Origin: Earliella scabrosa
Lineage: Eukaryota; Basidiomycota; Agaricomycetes; Polyporales; Polyporaceae
Length of the DNA: 64,000 nucleotides
NCBI GenBank assembly: GCA_022605405.1
Contig: JABYQQ010000005.1
Span: 2,790,001-2,854,000, forward strand
Reading direction: 5' to 3'
A model generated the notes under the pieces. That model worked only from the letters and a program-made list of their open reading frames with translations, was not told the origin of the DNA and did not search any database. Positions 1 to 11,501 of this stretch are shown here, in pieces (positions within the stretch are counted from its first letter, which is position 1; each line of letters begins with the position of its first letter). The position numbers and the translations under genes are program-made.

Positions 1-1977
1 TGGCGGGAGACCTTCGGCTTACGCGGGACGACGAGGCCGTTCGTCGCGGGGTGATCGATGATGAGCAGCTCGGGCAGGATGTTGAAGAGCATGCTCGTGA
101 TGTTGTGGGGACGGCCGGTGGCGACAAGGTGGTTCACGAAGCTCGTGAGCGTAGCCGAGTTCACCTTGATCTTCGCGGTAGGTGATGCAACGACCTCGGG
201 AAGGACGAGTGGTTCTGCCTCAAGCTGAGCGAGAGCTGCAGGGAGGTTCGAGGGAGGGGGGTCTTCCGTGTCATTGGCGGTGGTAGCATCCGCAAGATCT
301 TGTCCAGGTTCAACGGGAGACGAAGGCTCTTGTCGGACCTTGAGGTCATCGAAGGCTCGACTGTCCACCTTGACTTCCTGGCTACCCGTGCGGAGCGCAG
401 CGAGAACAACCTCGCTAATATGCATCCGCCGCAGTAAGGTCCCAGACCTTAGCAAGATGTTGTATGTCACAGTATCCGGCGGAATGGGAGGCTCCCGCTT
501 GACACACATGTGATGCAAGACTTTGGAGGCCATATTGGGAGAGAACCTGTGCCGTAGGGAGTAATTCAGGAGTGCGTTGTACGCCCGCCTGGCCAAAGGT
601 GGGGGAGGATGCTTGGGACGTTGCTCCCCTAGGGTGTGGACCAGGCGCTTGAGGACATCGTGGAAGTACGCGTATGCGTTGATCTGGACTGGTTGTCCAT
701 CTCGGATGATCCAGACTTCCACACTGGTCTTGGGACAATGGTACAGAGCGCTGATCACTGAGGCGACACGGTGCGTATGCATCTGTCCTGTATCTAAGAG
801 CATTGCAAACAAGGCTAAGCTCTGGAGGTAGGCAGGTAGCCTTGCGTCCGGCTGCCCATCGGAAACACGAGCGAACATCGCTTCAATGTTGTCCAAGATG
901 TCCGACATCACCTTCGGATCCGGGTATGGCGCATTCAGGAGAGCATTGGGAGGAGGACGGAAGACACCGAGGTGTGCGTACGAGATTTCGTCCTGCTGAG
1001 TCTCCTGAGCCGCGCCGCTTTCTTGCAGTTTGCGAAGCTCCCAGTCCTTGACCAATATGACGAAGAGAAGCGACGCAACGATGATCTCTCCCTGCATGAG
1101 TAGGGTAGAGACCAGTACTCGATACATGCGCTCGGTCCGCTGCTGGCCAAAGGTTCGGGCTGTCTGGAGAAGCTCGACAGCTGCGCGACTGCATGCATCC
1201 GCAACTGATCCTGTGTGCAGCTGCAGAACAGATTCGGTGTACTGGACGCGCTTGCGAGGGATGACGCGGGCGAAGGGTCCGAAGCGCGGTAACGAGCGAG
1301 GAGCTCGCACCGTAGAGATCACGTTCTCCAACGTCTTGCGTCGTATCGGGATGCCCACTTCAATCATCAGGCGCGCATACGTTTGGGCCTTCTGGACATG
1401 GCCCCTACGTACGAGGCCGTGCAAGAACGCATGTGCAGCAAGACGGGGAGAAACCGGGCGACCGAACGCTATTGGTTGCAGCTGGGGGGTGGGACGTTGA
1501 GCGTCTTCTTCGGGCTGAAGGGGACCACGGAGGACAGAGTGACACGCGGAGTTGACCACGTATAGTGCATCTCCGAATTCGCCCTCGCGGATGCAGAGAC
1601 GCACGGTCTGTGCGGCGACACGGGATACCTGTGCGTCACTCAGATGCGCTGTAGCATAGGCAAAGGTGGAAGAGAGGGATTGAGGACTTGAAGGAGTAGA
1701 ATCATCAGGTGTCGGAGCGACAGCAACGGCGCTGAAGTGCCGCGCAGGACGCAACGTCTGGAATGTAGATCGAGTGTATAGGGTGTTGTGGTGGAGGAGG
1801 GGGCGGGGTGAAGTAGAGCGTGGACGGGCACGAGTAGCCGGCCTTGACAGGACGCACTGCGCGTAGAGACTGGGGCAATGTGTGGGAGGCAGAGGTGTAT
1901 GAGACTGGTGAGTGCGAGGTGAGCCAAGATTGTTTTGTTGGAAGCCTGAAGCGTGGATCCGCACCCCGAGAAGGCAT
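1..1977 (-). CDS. PPR-type mitochondrial protein, 3' part beyond left edge
   Basis: One long open frame runs on the minus strand from about 1758 to the left edge without a stop. It reads as helical-repeat protein with pentatricopeptide-like stretches, for example PDTVTYNILLRSGTLLRR and AHAFLHGLVRRGHVQKAQTY, so an RNA-binding PPR protein is likely. The best 5' model starts at ATG 1977, uses a phase-0 GTGCGT donor near 1857 and a TTCCAG acceptor near 1759. That joins an Arg/Ser/Thr-rich leader to LRPARHFSAVAVAP, which looks like a mitochondrial targeting sequence. An in-frame ATG at 2043 is an alternative start. Fungal PPR proteins usually act in mitochondrial RNA processing or translation; that role is inferred here. 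The gene is divergent from CBP80 and the C-terminus is outside the window. Confidence 0.75.
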
Positions 1978-2551
1978 GCGACGACGCGGTATTGGAGGAT
2001 ATTCGGGGTCACCTGAGTCTTTGAAAGCTGCAATGTCTTCCATGTCGCGAAAGACCTTCGCAGAAGAGAGCTGGTCGCCGTCGTCGTCGACCAATTACAT
2101 GGCATGTGTCTTGCATACTGGGCGCGACCATGAGGTGACGATGTCTGGGACCGCGAACAGAGCTACACTCACCGGGGCAGCCCGCAAGCTCCAGCGCGAG
2201 GAGCCAATGCCGACAGACGTCCTCTGGATCCTTGCAAGACACGCCGACGACAACGAGAGATTGGGCAGAGGACACAACGTCGAGGACCGGCGTTGGCTCG
2301 AGGCTTGCCCAGGCGCGACAACCCCAGTTTGCAAACAGTTTTGGCCAATAAGGGGGGTTATTGCCAAATGGGCGAAGAATGACGGTGGAAGTTGGACGTC
2401 GGCGCTTCGGCTTGGTCTCTCGCGTCACTGCAGTGTCCCGGCGGTGTCTGTGGAAGCTTGCCTTGAGGCACACCCTCAATCTAGTGGTTCCTAGTCTCCC
2501 GGAGGGCTCAGGACTGCCACACACCTCAGTTTTGCGTCTGCCACCACCACC

Positions 2552-5500
2552 ATGAGCTACCACGGGCACGGAAACCGGAGGAGACACCAACATCCAAGAG
2601 GTAAGACATGTCCAGTGCTCTCGACGGATACAGGTACACATGAATCATCTGGACACAGAAAACTTCGAGCGACATGAGTTGCACGAGACCCCCGAGCAAA
2701 AACTGAGGAAGAACATCATCCACTATGGCGAAGTGGTGAGTCTTCTACAAGCGCGGTCGCGACCACACTAACTAGACCGCCACACGTAGGATCCTGTACA
2801 AGAGCTGCCTCGTTTGGCTAACCAGATTTTTGAGCATACACCCACTAATATCCCTGCCGTCACGGAGGGGTTTCGGATAGGGTGCGCATCCCTCCACTCC
2901 CACTCTGTGTGCTGCCCTCACAGTCATGCAGCCTCACAGAACAACCCTTCAAAATCCCCTACTATGCGGCATTGCTACGACTCCTACACGACCGTCCTGC
3001 CCCTGAAGGCGCAGCCTCATCGTTCGGAAGACAGGTCCTGGAAGACCTCTGGAAGGGTTTTGCTGCGTTCGTGGACAAGCAGGCATGGCGGGAGATGCGA
3101 CTCTTCGTACGTGCCTCATTCTCGTTCTTTCCCTTCCCTTTCCCATATCTTCTGCAGGTCCATTTCTTCGCGCACCTGACTGCCGCGCAAGTCGTATCCG
3201 TGCAGTCCATGTACGACCTCCTCGAACGGTTCACAAATATTTTGGACGAACTTGGAGTATCTCATGGTCGCGCGTCGAAAGCCGGGCTCTGTGCAGCAGA
3301 GGGCCTCATCATCGTGGGTTGAACAACCGCTATGCTTGTTTCGTGCTTGTCTCACTCTGGAGTGTGTCCAGGCTGGTGCTGCCATCAACCAGGACCCCTC
3401 GTTGGACATTTCAAAACTCATCAACGCGTTGAGGACATATATTGAGACTACGCACGACGCAAAGACTCTAGTACAGCCCGTCGTTCAGTTGCACTCAAGC
3501 AAACCTTCGCTCGAACATGCAGAGGAGGTGCGCGTTTCGTCACACCTAACATGCTACGTGGCGACTGACCTGCATCAGTGGCTTGACTGTGCTTTGGCGG
3601 CGCTGCAAGCCCTCAACACCAGCGACTTCTCGCAGACCGCGGATAGCGTTCCACAACCATATGCGGAACAGCCCCCACTGACCGAGGCTCCTTTCGACAT
3701 CCCAGAGCGGCTCGTTCCCCCGGAAAGCGTCGAACTTGATACGCTAACCACTGAGTCCGGTGAAGACGCGCAGGTCAAGAAGGAAGAATGGCCGCAGTGT
3801 TATGTTCGGCTGTTCGACGACGACGTGACCCCGGATCCGACTACACCAGCAGGATTCATTTTGCGCTCGAACCTCCTTGACATGATTGACATTTTTGAAG
3901 TTAACCGCAAGGACTGTGCACGATTGCTACTGGAGTATCCCAAGTGGACTCTTCCCGGCACATTCAAGCCAAGGCCAGGTGCACCGGCACAACCTACCGT
4001 CGAGGGCAAGGGATGGGACTTGGACAATACTCTCATAGAGGTCAGTTTGTTCCTCCATCATGCTAGTCACTGGATATTCACGCATATGTGACAGACGATC
4101 CTCGGCACATCGTTCATCCTTCCCGAGTCGACGCATAAAACCATCTACTACATTGCGCTGATCACTGAACTCTGCAAGTCTTCTCCAACGACGGTCGGTC
4201 CGGCGGTTGGCAAGTCTATCCGAAAGCTATATGCTCTGCTTGCCGACGGACTGGATGTGGAGGTTGCCCACCGCTTTGCGGAGTGGTTCGCGGTCCACAT
4301 GAGTAACTTCGGCTTCGCATGGGTGTGGAAGGAGTGGTACGGGGATATGCTTTGACACCTGGACACATAGACTCACTGAGTTCGCAGGGTTACCGATTTG
4401 TCACTCGTTCCCCTCCACCCTAAGCGGTCCTTCATGCGCCGCGCTGTGGAGTACGAGATTAGGCTGTCGTACTACGACCGGATTCTGAGGATCATACCCG
4501 AGGCCATGGCCGAGCCCGAGGCTCGAGTCATGCCCGATCAAGCTCCTGGCCCCGAGTTTGAGTACGAGGATGCAGGTACGTCTGTATGTATACCAGCACC
4601 CGCCACAGCTCTGACCCGTATGTGCAGCCAACCCCTATTACGAATCCGCACAAGGCGTGCTCAACCTTCTGCGCGGCCGTGCGCGTCCTGAAGACGTAAT
4701 GACACACCTTGAAAGCATCCGGAACACGCTCTCAGAGACTGTCGTCGGGGATGTCAGTGTTGACACCCTCCTGCGCTCGATAACCGTCCAGTCGCTGCTC
4801 TCGATCGGCTCCCGCTCGTTCTCGCACTTCCTGAACGCGATCGAGCGCTACCTCCCCCTCCTCCGCAACCTCGCAGCGGGCCAGCTCTCCTCCGTCGGAC
4901 CGTCGCACGCGGATGCGCGCACGGACATCATGAGCGCGGTGGCGACGGTGTGGAAGCGGAACCGGCACATGATCCTCATCGTGTTCGACAAGCTGATGCA
5001 GTACCAGATCGTCGATCCCACCGACGTCGTTGCCTGGACGTTCACGCACTGCGCGGAGGTCACCGAGGGCCAGGCCAAGACGACGTTCAACGCGTTCCAG
5101 TGGGATATACTCAAGTCGGCGCTGGATAAGGCGAACGGGCGTGTCATGGTGCAGCGGAAGAAGGTGGCGGTGCTCAGGCGAGAGGCAGACGACAAGGCTG
5201 CGCGGGCCATTGCTGGCGAGAGTGCTGCTATGGAGGTCGACACGGAGGCCAAGCCAGGTTTGTTGCGTCGACGGTCCTTGTGCTTCGATATGAACTTACG
5301 CTCGGCTGCTACCCAGATGTTGTTCCGGCGGGAGAGTCTCCGCAACTGACCTCGGCGATCAAGGCGTTCACGATCTTGACCCGGGAGCAGAAGTCGGCTT
5401 TGGCGCGAACACTCGACGGCTTCGTTGACTATTTGGCGGTCGAGTCGGTGAGCCCTACGGTGCGTGAGGTGATTACCGAACATGCGTGGCACAACCGCGC

Positions 5501-5807
5501 GAACTGGGAAGATGACGCTTGGGAAACGTGGGCGACTTGGGGCTGGTACCGTCATTGGGGCAGAACGGTGAGTGGTACCTCTCTCGAACCGCCTTTGGTG
5601 CTGACACAGCTGCGTTGTCCGTTCCGTCTTCGTCCCGGCTTCTTTTCGTTGTGGTCACGTCTCGGATCGTCTCAGTACTCGCCCTACTTGAGGAACTACA
5701 TGGAAACCCTAGGTACGGTCGCGTTCGCAAAGGTGTCCAGCAAGCCCGACCCCGCGGTGGATCTGTTCCGGAAGACTTGGAACATCGCCACGGGTCAGGA
5801 GGTGTGA
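2552..5807 (+). CDS. CBC1: Nuclear cap-binding complex large subunit (CBP80)
   Basis: CBP80 is the MIF4G-fold scaffold of the nuclear cap-binding complex. It pairs with CBP20 on the m7G cap of Pol II transcripts and supports splicing, export and decay. The start ATG at 2552 follows a CACC context; a short basic first exon (MSYHGHGNRRRHQHPR) splices to the conserved region. Visible family stretches in order are PYYAALLRLL and FFAHLTAAQVVS (first MIF4G domain), DWS/SNFGFAW-like MIF4G text near 4310, LSYYDRILRIIPEAM, SFSHFLNAIERYLPLL and FTILTREQKSALARTLDGF near the end. About ten short introns are present. Stop TGA is at 5805-5807. No lesion was seen in the exons checked. Identity is strong from the order and spacing of conserved blocks. 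Confidence 0.93.
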
Positions 5808-7032
5808 GTGCTTCTCTATAGCCGTAGCCCGCTCCCGCTCCCTGTCGTCCCTGCCCTACGTACCCATACTGTACCTGCCTCGCTCCCGCTCCCGCTGTCT
5901 CTCCTCTTCTCTCTTCCGTGCTTGAGCCCGGTTCGATAATGTTATCTGTTAATGCAAAAGGTGGATCCTGTTCCCCCTGGACTTGACCTTCAACCTGGCT
6001 CCGGCTCTGGGCGGTTTATCCATCACCGTCCTCCCGTATCGCTGGTGAACCGGTCGTTTGGTGATCCGTTTCTGGTGTCCTGCGACACCACATGGCCCCG
6101 GACCGACCCGCAAGTGCCCTTGAATCCAAACCCAAAAGCCAAAGTCAAACACAGATTTCCCATGGGAGACCCTTGTTGGGAAGGCCGGGCGAATCCCGGG
6201 ATGCCAGCACGATTCCCGCGTCTGTTGCGGCGAGTCGTGCGACGCACAGGGATCCATTTGTGGGCGTGGGCGTATCGCGCGTGCAGGAATGCTGCATTTT
6301 ACGCCACACCACCAACAATCCACCAACAAGCGGCCAGGATACCGATGAGGCGCGACGCCAGTTACGTCACCTGGAGTTTCGACAATCTCTCTCAATGACC
6401 CGTACATGATTGTGGCCGGCTGCCAGGACACAGGATGCCTCGCCAATGATGGATGAATGCGCTCCTTGGCCTGTGGATCCAACACCCTTGCGGCTGGCCC
6501 AAGACATGGTGATCATCATGATCTTCACGACCCTCATGCGTATTTGTTGTCCCTCTGTTATCGAGTTCGCTCACTGTGCTACAACCTATCCAGCTTGTTT
6601 TCTGCTTAACTTGAATGTGTTCATCATACCCCGGCCCCATACCCAGCTCACCCCGTACAAGTGTAAACCATTCGCCATATCATTTCCCGCTTTCTATCTC
6701 GCTTTCCTCATCTGTTCTCCTAGACTTGCACCTCGTCCTCTGTCCCGCGCCGTCGTCCCAGCTTACATCCACTCCTCGTATACTGCTGCGTTCATGAGCA
6801 TGCTGTCATAACCACACATTCTATCTCTACTTGCTATGTACAACAACACATGTATGTTTCACCCCCTGTCCCTCCTGTCTATGTAAGTCCAACGTACATG
6901 TACAACAGCAAACGCATGGTCTAGTCGCCTGTCCTTGCAAAGTACAACAACATCGTCCCATAAAGTTACAGAAGTCACACCAACGCAGAGTCCAGTACGG
7001 CACACATCCAACCAAAGTCACGCACCAAGCAC
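5808..7032 (+). other. Intergenic region between convergent CBP80 and transporter genes
   Basis: About 1.2 kb between the 3' ends of two convergent genes, expected to hold both 3' UTRs. A 148-codon open frame at 5952-6398 has no family resemblance, no intron structure and biased Pro/Arg composition, so I do not call it a gene. Pyrimidine-rich tracts occur at 5815-5920 and 6650-6780. Confidence 0.5.
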
Positions 7033-8632
7033 TCAATCCTTCTTCACCTTAGCCTTGGCAGAGCCGTTCCGCGAGCCAGCCGCGTAGCCCATCGTGCCCA
7101 GGAACACGAGCGCAGCGCCGGCCCACATCATGCCAGCGTCGATCTGCGGACCCTTCCCCGTCCCCATCCGCGGGTCAAACAGGACGACGCTGATGACCAT
7201 CGACACCGCCTTGCGGACGACGAGCACGAGCGTGACGGTCAGTGATGACACGCGGGCCGTGAGCCGGTTCACGCCCGCGACGCACACCAGAGAGGTCAGC
7301 GTCGTGAGCGCGAGAGGGATGTACCCGCTCGGGATCTCGATGTTGAGACCTTGAGCGAGCGATAGTGGCTGCTCGAGCCCGAACGGTGGGTGTAGGACGG
7401 GCGTGAAGGAGCGAGAGAGAGCGGCGGACAGGGCGTGCGTGAGACGGAGGGGCGGGCTGGAGTGGAGGGCTCGGAGTTGGGTGGCGAGGTCGTGTCGGAC
7501 GAAGTAGAACATGGGGAGGGAGAGGAAGTGCAGATAGAACATGCTCTCCTGCCACGGCTGGATGTCGTCGTCCGACTTCGATGGTTTCTCCGACTCGGAC
7601 TTGCACTTGGGTTCGGATCTGGCCGTGGTCCCCCCGTTTGCGACGTTACCGTTCCCGTGACCATTCGCATTTCCGTCGCGTGTAGAGCTGGGTGGGACGG
7701 AACGCGTGTAACGCCCGTGCGACCAGTCTTGCGCGAGGCCTAGTGCACCAGAGAATACGAGCGCGACAGATAGGATCGCGATCCCAGTCATATATGTCGA
7801 AGCTGATATGGACGCTGCGCTAGCAGACGGCCATCGTGCTTTGGAGCCAGAAGCGGATAATGTCGTGAGGGCTACGCCGACGGTGACGAGGAATACAGAA
7901 GCGACCTGGATTATGCTATACCTGTTGATGTATTTGATCAGTTGCAGTCCGAACGTGCACCCTTCCGCGATGCGATCATGGAATCGGAATGAGAGGAGGA
8001 ACTGTCGAGGGTAGGCAGGCGAGAGGGACGTCCAATGCTGGCGTGGCGAGCTGCCGCATCGCGACCTAGTGGGTCTCTCCAGCGAGAGCGGAGCTTCTCA
8101 CTGCGTTTGGCGAAACGCCACAGTTCTTCCTAGGGACGCGTGACTCACCTCTTGCCTGCAAATGCCCATCCCATCACCATACTGACCACCAGACCACCGC
8201 TCCGAAAGATGATGTGCACGGGCATAGGTATCTTGTACGCGAACGCCATGTTGTTCAAGAGCGAGATTGCATAGAACAGCGCAACTTGCAGCACGTATGG
8301 TAGAAGCGGTACTCTTCTTCTGCGTAGCTTCGGCAGCAGTACCCCGTACCATCGAAAGGAGGTGAGGAATGTCGGGAGGCCGTGTAGGGAAATGAGGACG
8401 AATTGCGCGAAGGTTATGAGGGATCCTGAGTGTGGATATGCGCGCGTGAGCTGCTCCAGAGTGAGAGCATTGCTGACGGTGGCGAAGTGTCAGGTTTAGA
8501 ACGAGTGGTCGACGCGGATACATGCGCATACCTGCAACAACCTCCGAAGATGAGGGTTAGCGTTGTTGCCCACTCAGAGAGGATGGCGAGGGTCAGCCCA
8601 TGGAGGCCGTCGCTTGTGGCAAAGACAGACAT
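7033..8632 (-). CDS. YEA4: UDP-N-acetylglucosamine transporter, YEA4/SLC35B4 type
   Basis: Multi-pass membrane protein of the nucleotide-sugar transporter (UAA) family, expected in ER or Golgi membrane, where it would import UDP-GlcNAc for chitin and glycan synthesis. Start ATG 8632 begins MSVFATSDGLHGLTLAIL. The first exon ends in IFGGCC and joins SNALTLEQ, the family's N-terminal GCC-N-x-LE signature. Later exons give GLPTFLTSFRWYGVLLPKLR, NMAFAYKIPMPVHIIFRSGG and GMSV-like helices. The last exon (7033-7791) contains FYLHFLSLPMFYF, NRLTARVSSLTVTLVLVVRK and a Lys-rich tail. A charged, Gly/Asn-rich loop of roughly 60 residues before ESMFYLHFL is longer than I expect. It converges on CBP80. 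Substrate is inferred from the family. Confidence 0.88.
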
Positions 8633-9601
8633 GTCAGCCACAAGTCCCGGAGAGATGAAGGTCGAAGGCAAAGGAGGAAGCGAGTCGGGAGGACATCGGA
8701 GTGAGCGATGTGGCCTTGAGCTGGAAACACGTTGCCGGCTCACTGCGACCGCCCACCTGTCACGTCCACTGGCGCGTGACGTCACGCGCCACTCTGTCAT
8801 GGTCACGCTCTACGGACCTCCAGCGTGGGCGTCACGACCGAGACTGGGTGTTTCACGACCCACAATGAGTGTACTAAAGTCATTATACCATATGATGAGA
8901 AGCTTTCGGCACAAATAAAGTGAGTCTCTGAAGTAATGTACAGATCTGCCACTAAACTGTGCTCAACAGTGCCACGTAATCGGGTGCTCAACGGTGGCCG
9001 GGCCCGGGCCTTCGGATTCAAGCTTCAGGTTCAGGCAGGGTTCAGGTTGTGGTGAGATCGCAGGATTCTCTATTTCCATCACAGACTGGGTTTTTTGTGC
9101 AAGGAAGAGGGTGACTGTTGTCTTGGAAGCCATATGCCGTTTGATGGGTTGCGCAGGAGATCCGTCGCATTCGCTGTTAAGTCACTGCGTTTATGCAATC
9201 GTACCAGGGACGGAGAAGGCTCGGTAAGCCATGGCTCTTCATGACCAGCGGTGGTGGTCATTTTACTGCACTACTCGGGATAAGCACGGCAATAAGCAAG
9301 CAAGGAAACCCGAACCCGAAAGGCCCCCGGTTAAAGCTCAAGGCTCGACTCCCATGCCGACGCGACTTCTCTTCGGAAGGACATGACCGTGCCTGTCAGC
9401 GGGATTTCTCTATGCTGTAGGTCATATGGCGCTTGGCTCAGATTCCTTGTGATATGGGTCAGAGATCGAACGTCTGCGCTTTGCGCGGCTTCGGAGGTTG
9501 AGGTGGGTCGCTGACTATCGCTGCACGCAAAGCGACACTGCCGCGCGGACACGCCAGCAGCGGCCATTATGTGCAAAATTACCCGCAGTGCAGCCCCTGG
9601 A
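8633..9601. other. Intergenic region with GC-rich, loosely inverted ends
   Basis: About 1 kb without a convincing gene. Around 8995-9055 lies a stretch with repeated GGTTCAGG words after a GGGCCCGGGCC run. Around 9305-9335 there is a CCCGAACCCGAAAGGCCCCC run that is roughly its reverse complement. This could be an old miniature element of about 340 bp, but the ends do not align cleanly and no target duplication was found. Confidence 0.3.
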
Positions 9602-9609
9602 GGATAAAT
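9602..9609 (+). promoter_or_regulatory. TATA-like box of the aldo/keto reductase gene
   Basis: The sequence GGATAAATA sits about 70 bases before the ATG at 9675, a normal distance for a fungal core promoter. No other promoter element was assigned. Confidence 0.4.
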
Positions 9610-9674
9610 AGCAGTCCCATGATCGTCGACAACAGCAGTATCTCCTCCTTTCCCCCCACTTCACCGCCTTCACT

Positions 9675-11319
9675 ATGGTTAAGACTACACGCCTTGGAGG
9701 CACCGCTTCAGATGTCGTGGTTGCCAAAGTTGCAGTGAGTGATTCAACTCTTGCTCCCCAGCTTATGGATTATGCTAATGATTCATAGCACGGACTGATG
9801 ACGATGACGTGAGTGGGCTCGCCTGTATCGTCTATCCCGTCTTCATCATGTTCACAACGCGATACTAGGATTCACACCCCTGTACCCGATGAGCAAGCTT
9901 TTGACTCTATCAAGAGCGGTGTCGACGCTTTGCCCCCCGGCGCAAAGATGGTCTTGAACAGCGGTGAGTACTATGGCCCATAACTTGACATGCATCGTTG
10001 ACTCACGCCTGTCGTAGGCGAATTTTACGGCAAGGACTGGTCGCTCGGTAATTTGGAGATGCTTGCCCGGTTCTACGAGAAATATCCGGACTACGCAGAG
10101 AAGACCTTCTTGTCTGTCAAGGTGATTTGCCTTATCCATGTCCGAGCTCGCTATCGTGCTTACTCTGACGCTCAGGGAGGGCATTCTGGCTACGCTGGTA
10201 GCGGTGCCGAGCTGTACGTCTGCATCCATTCAAGTTTTCTTATGGTATCGGGCTCTCATCGTGCTGTCCGGGCCCATGTCTATAGGAAGGAGAAAGTCAG
10301 GGCGAGCGTCGAGCGCTGTGTCGCTGCCCTCCGTGGAACCAAGAAGATTGACCTGTTCCAGCCAGCTCGGCTGGAGCGTGGAGTAAGCATAGAGGAACTA
10401 GTTGGCGCCTTCGTCGAGCTTTTGAAGGAAGGCAAGTTCGAGCACCTCGGCTTATCCGAATGCAAGGCCGAGTCCCTGCGTCGCGCGCACGCGGTGAGAT
10501 CCCTCCCCGCTGTCCTCGTGCACAAGTGTTTATTCTTTGCGCAGGTCTACCCCATCTCTATTGCTGAGATCGAGATCAGCCCCATGTCGTACGAAGAGGA
10601 GACCAAGAAAGGTGCGCAGAGAATGCGTTTCCCTCACTCCCCAAGGGACTATACGCTGATGGCGCATTGCAGTTATCGCCACTGCCAAGGAACTTGATGT
10701 GGCCATTGCGGCTTATTCGTGCGTCTTCATCACTACTTACTCCGAATCATATCAGGGCTCATCGGCTCTCAGCCCGCTGGGACGTGGCCTTACGACCGGA
10801 ACTATTCAAACTGCCGCTGATCTGGGTGAGCTTACACGTTCATACATGGCCTCGGGCAGACCATTCATCTGTTCCTCAGCCAAGAGCCCATTCAGTTTCT
10901 TCTCGCGCTTCAAGGAGGAGGTATGGACTGTCGTTCGTGTTCCGAGACAATCCGAGGGCTCACAGCACTCTCCAGAATTGGCAATACAATAAGCGTCTCG
11001 TCGATGCATTGTCTGCCATGGCTGCTAAGAAAGGATGCACACCTGCGCAACTGAGCATCGCGTGGGTCGCCTCTCTCGGAGAGAAGGTCATCCCGCTCCC
11101 TGGCTCCTCGTGCGTTGGCTCGTTCGTCCTCTATGGCTGATAATAACCGTTCACCAATTGGGTCACAGGCGCAAAGAGCGGACGCTCGAGAACCTCGCCG
11201 GTGCAGACGTTGAGCTGTCCCAGGCTGATTTGGACGAAATCGCGCAGATCCAGGCAACGAATCCTGTTCATGGAGATCGGTACTTCGGGAACGACGAGGC
11301 TGCAAAGCTATGGGGCTGA
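9675..11319 (+). CDS. Aldo/keto reductase, pyridoxal reductase-like
   Basis: NADPH-dependent aldo/keto reductase with a TIM-barrel fold, spread over about ten small exons. Start ATG 9675 reads MVKTTRLGGTASDVVVAKVA. Recognisable blocks are LNSGEFYG (where most families have D...YG), TFLSVKGG (the catalytic Lys strand), KKIDLFQPARLERGVS, HLGLSECKAESLRRAHAVYP, AIAAYSPLGRGLTTG and IPLPGS for cofactor binding, ending NDEAAKLWG. The PAR in place of the usual substrate-site His, together with the GEFYG form, fits the fungal pyridoxal reductase branch (S. pombe Plr1 type) as I recall it. The protein would reduce pyridoxal or related aldehydes in the cytosol; exact substrate is inferred. No lesion seen. 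Confidence 0.85.
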
Positions 11320-11501
11320 TTGTGCTAACTTTGGAGAAGAATGTATTATATACGTGGAGACCTGCTACCTAGATTTGCGCACCGAGGCGGGGTCTTGTAC
11401 TAAACATCCTCTTCCGAGTCGTAGCAAAGTATAGTAGCCTCTGTATGTATCAAGCTTTATATTGGATGGATTGTGCTCCAATATTGTGAACCGTTGCACG
11501 C

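Noticed and set aside
883..1500. Several 80-150 codon frames on both strands at the left edge
   Set aside because: They overlap a single continuous minus-strand frame with PPR-like text; they are shadows.
5952..6398. 148-codon plus-strand open frame downstream of CBP80
   Set aside because: Pro/Arg-biased composition, no family resemblance, no introns and overlapping open frames on the other strand; most likely 3' flank.
8990..9335. A miniature transposon with GC-rich inverted ends
   Set aside because: The ends are only loosely complementary and no target duplication was found; left as a possibility in the intergenic entry.
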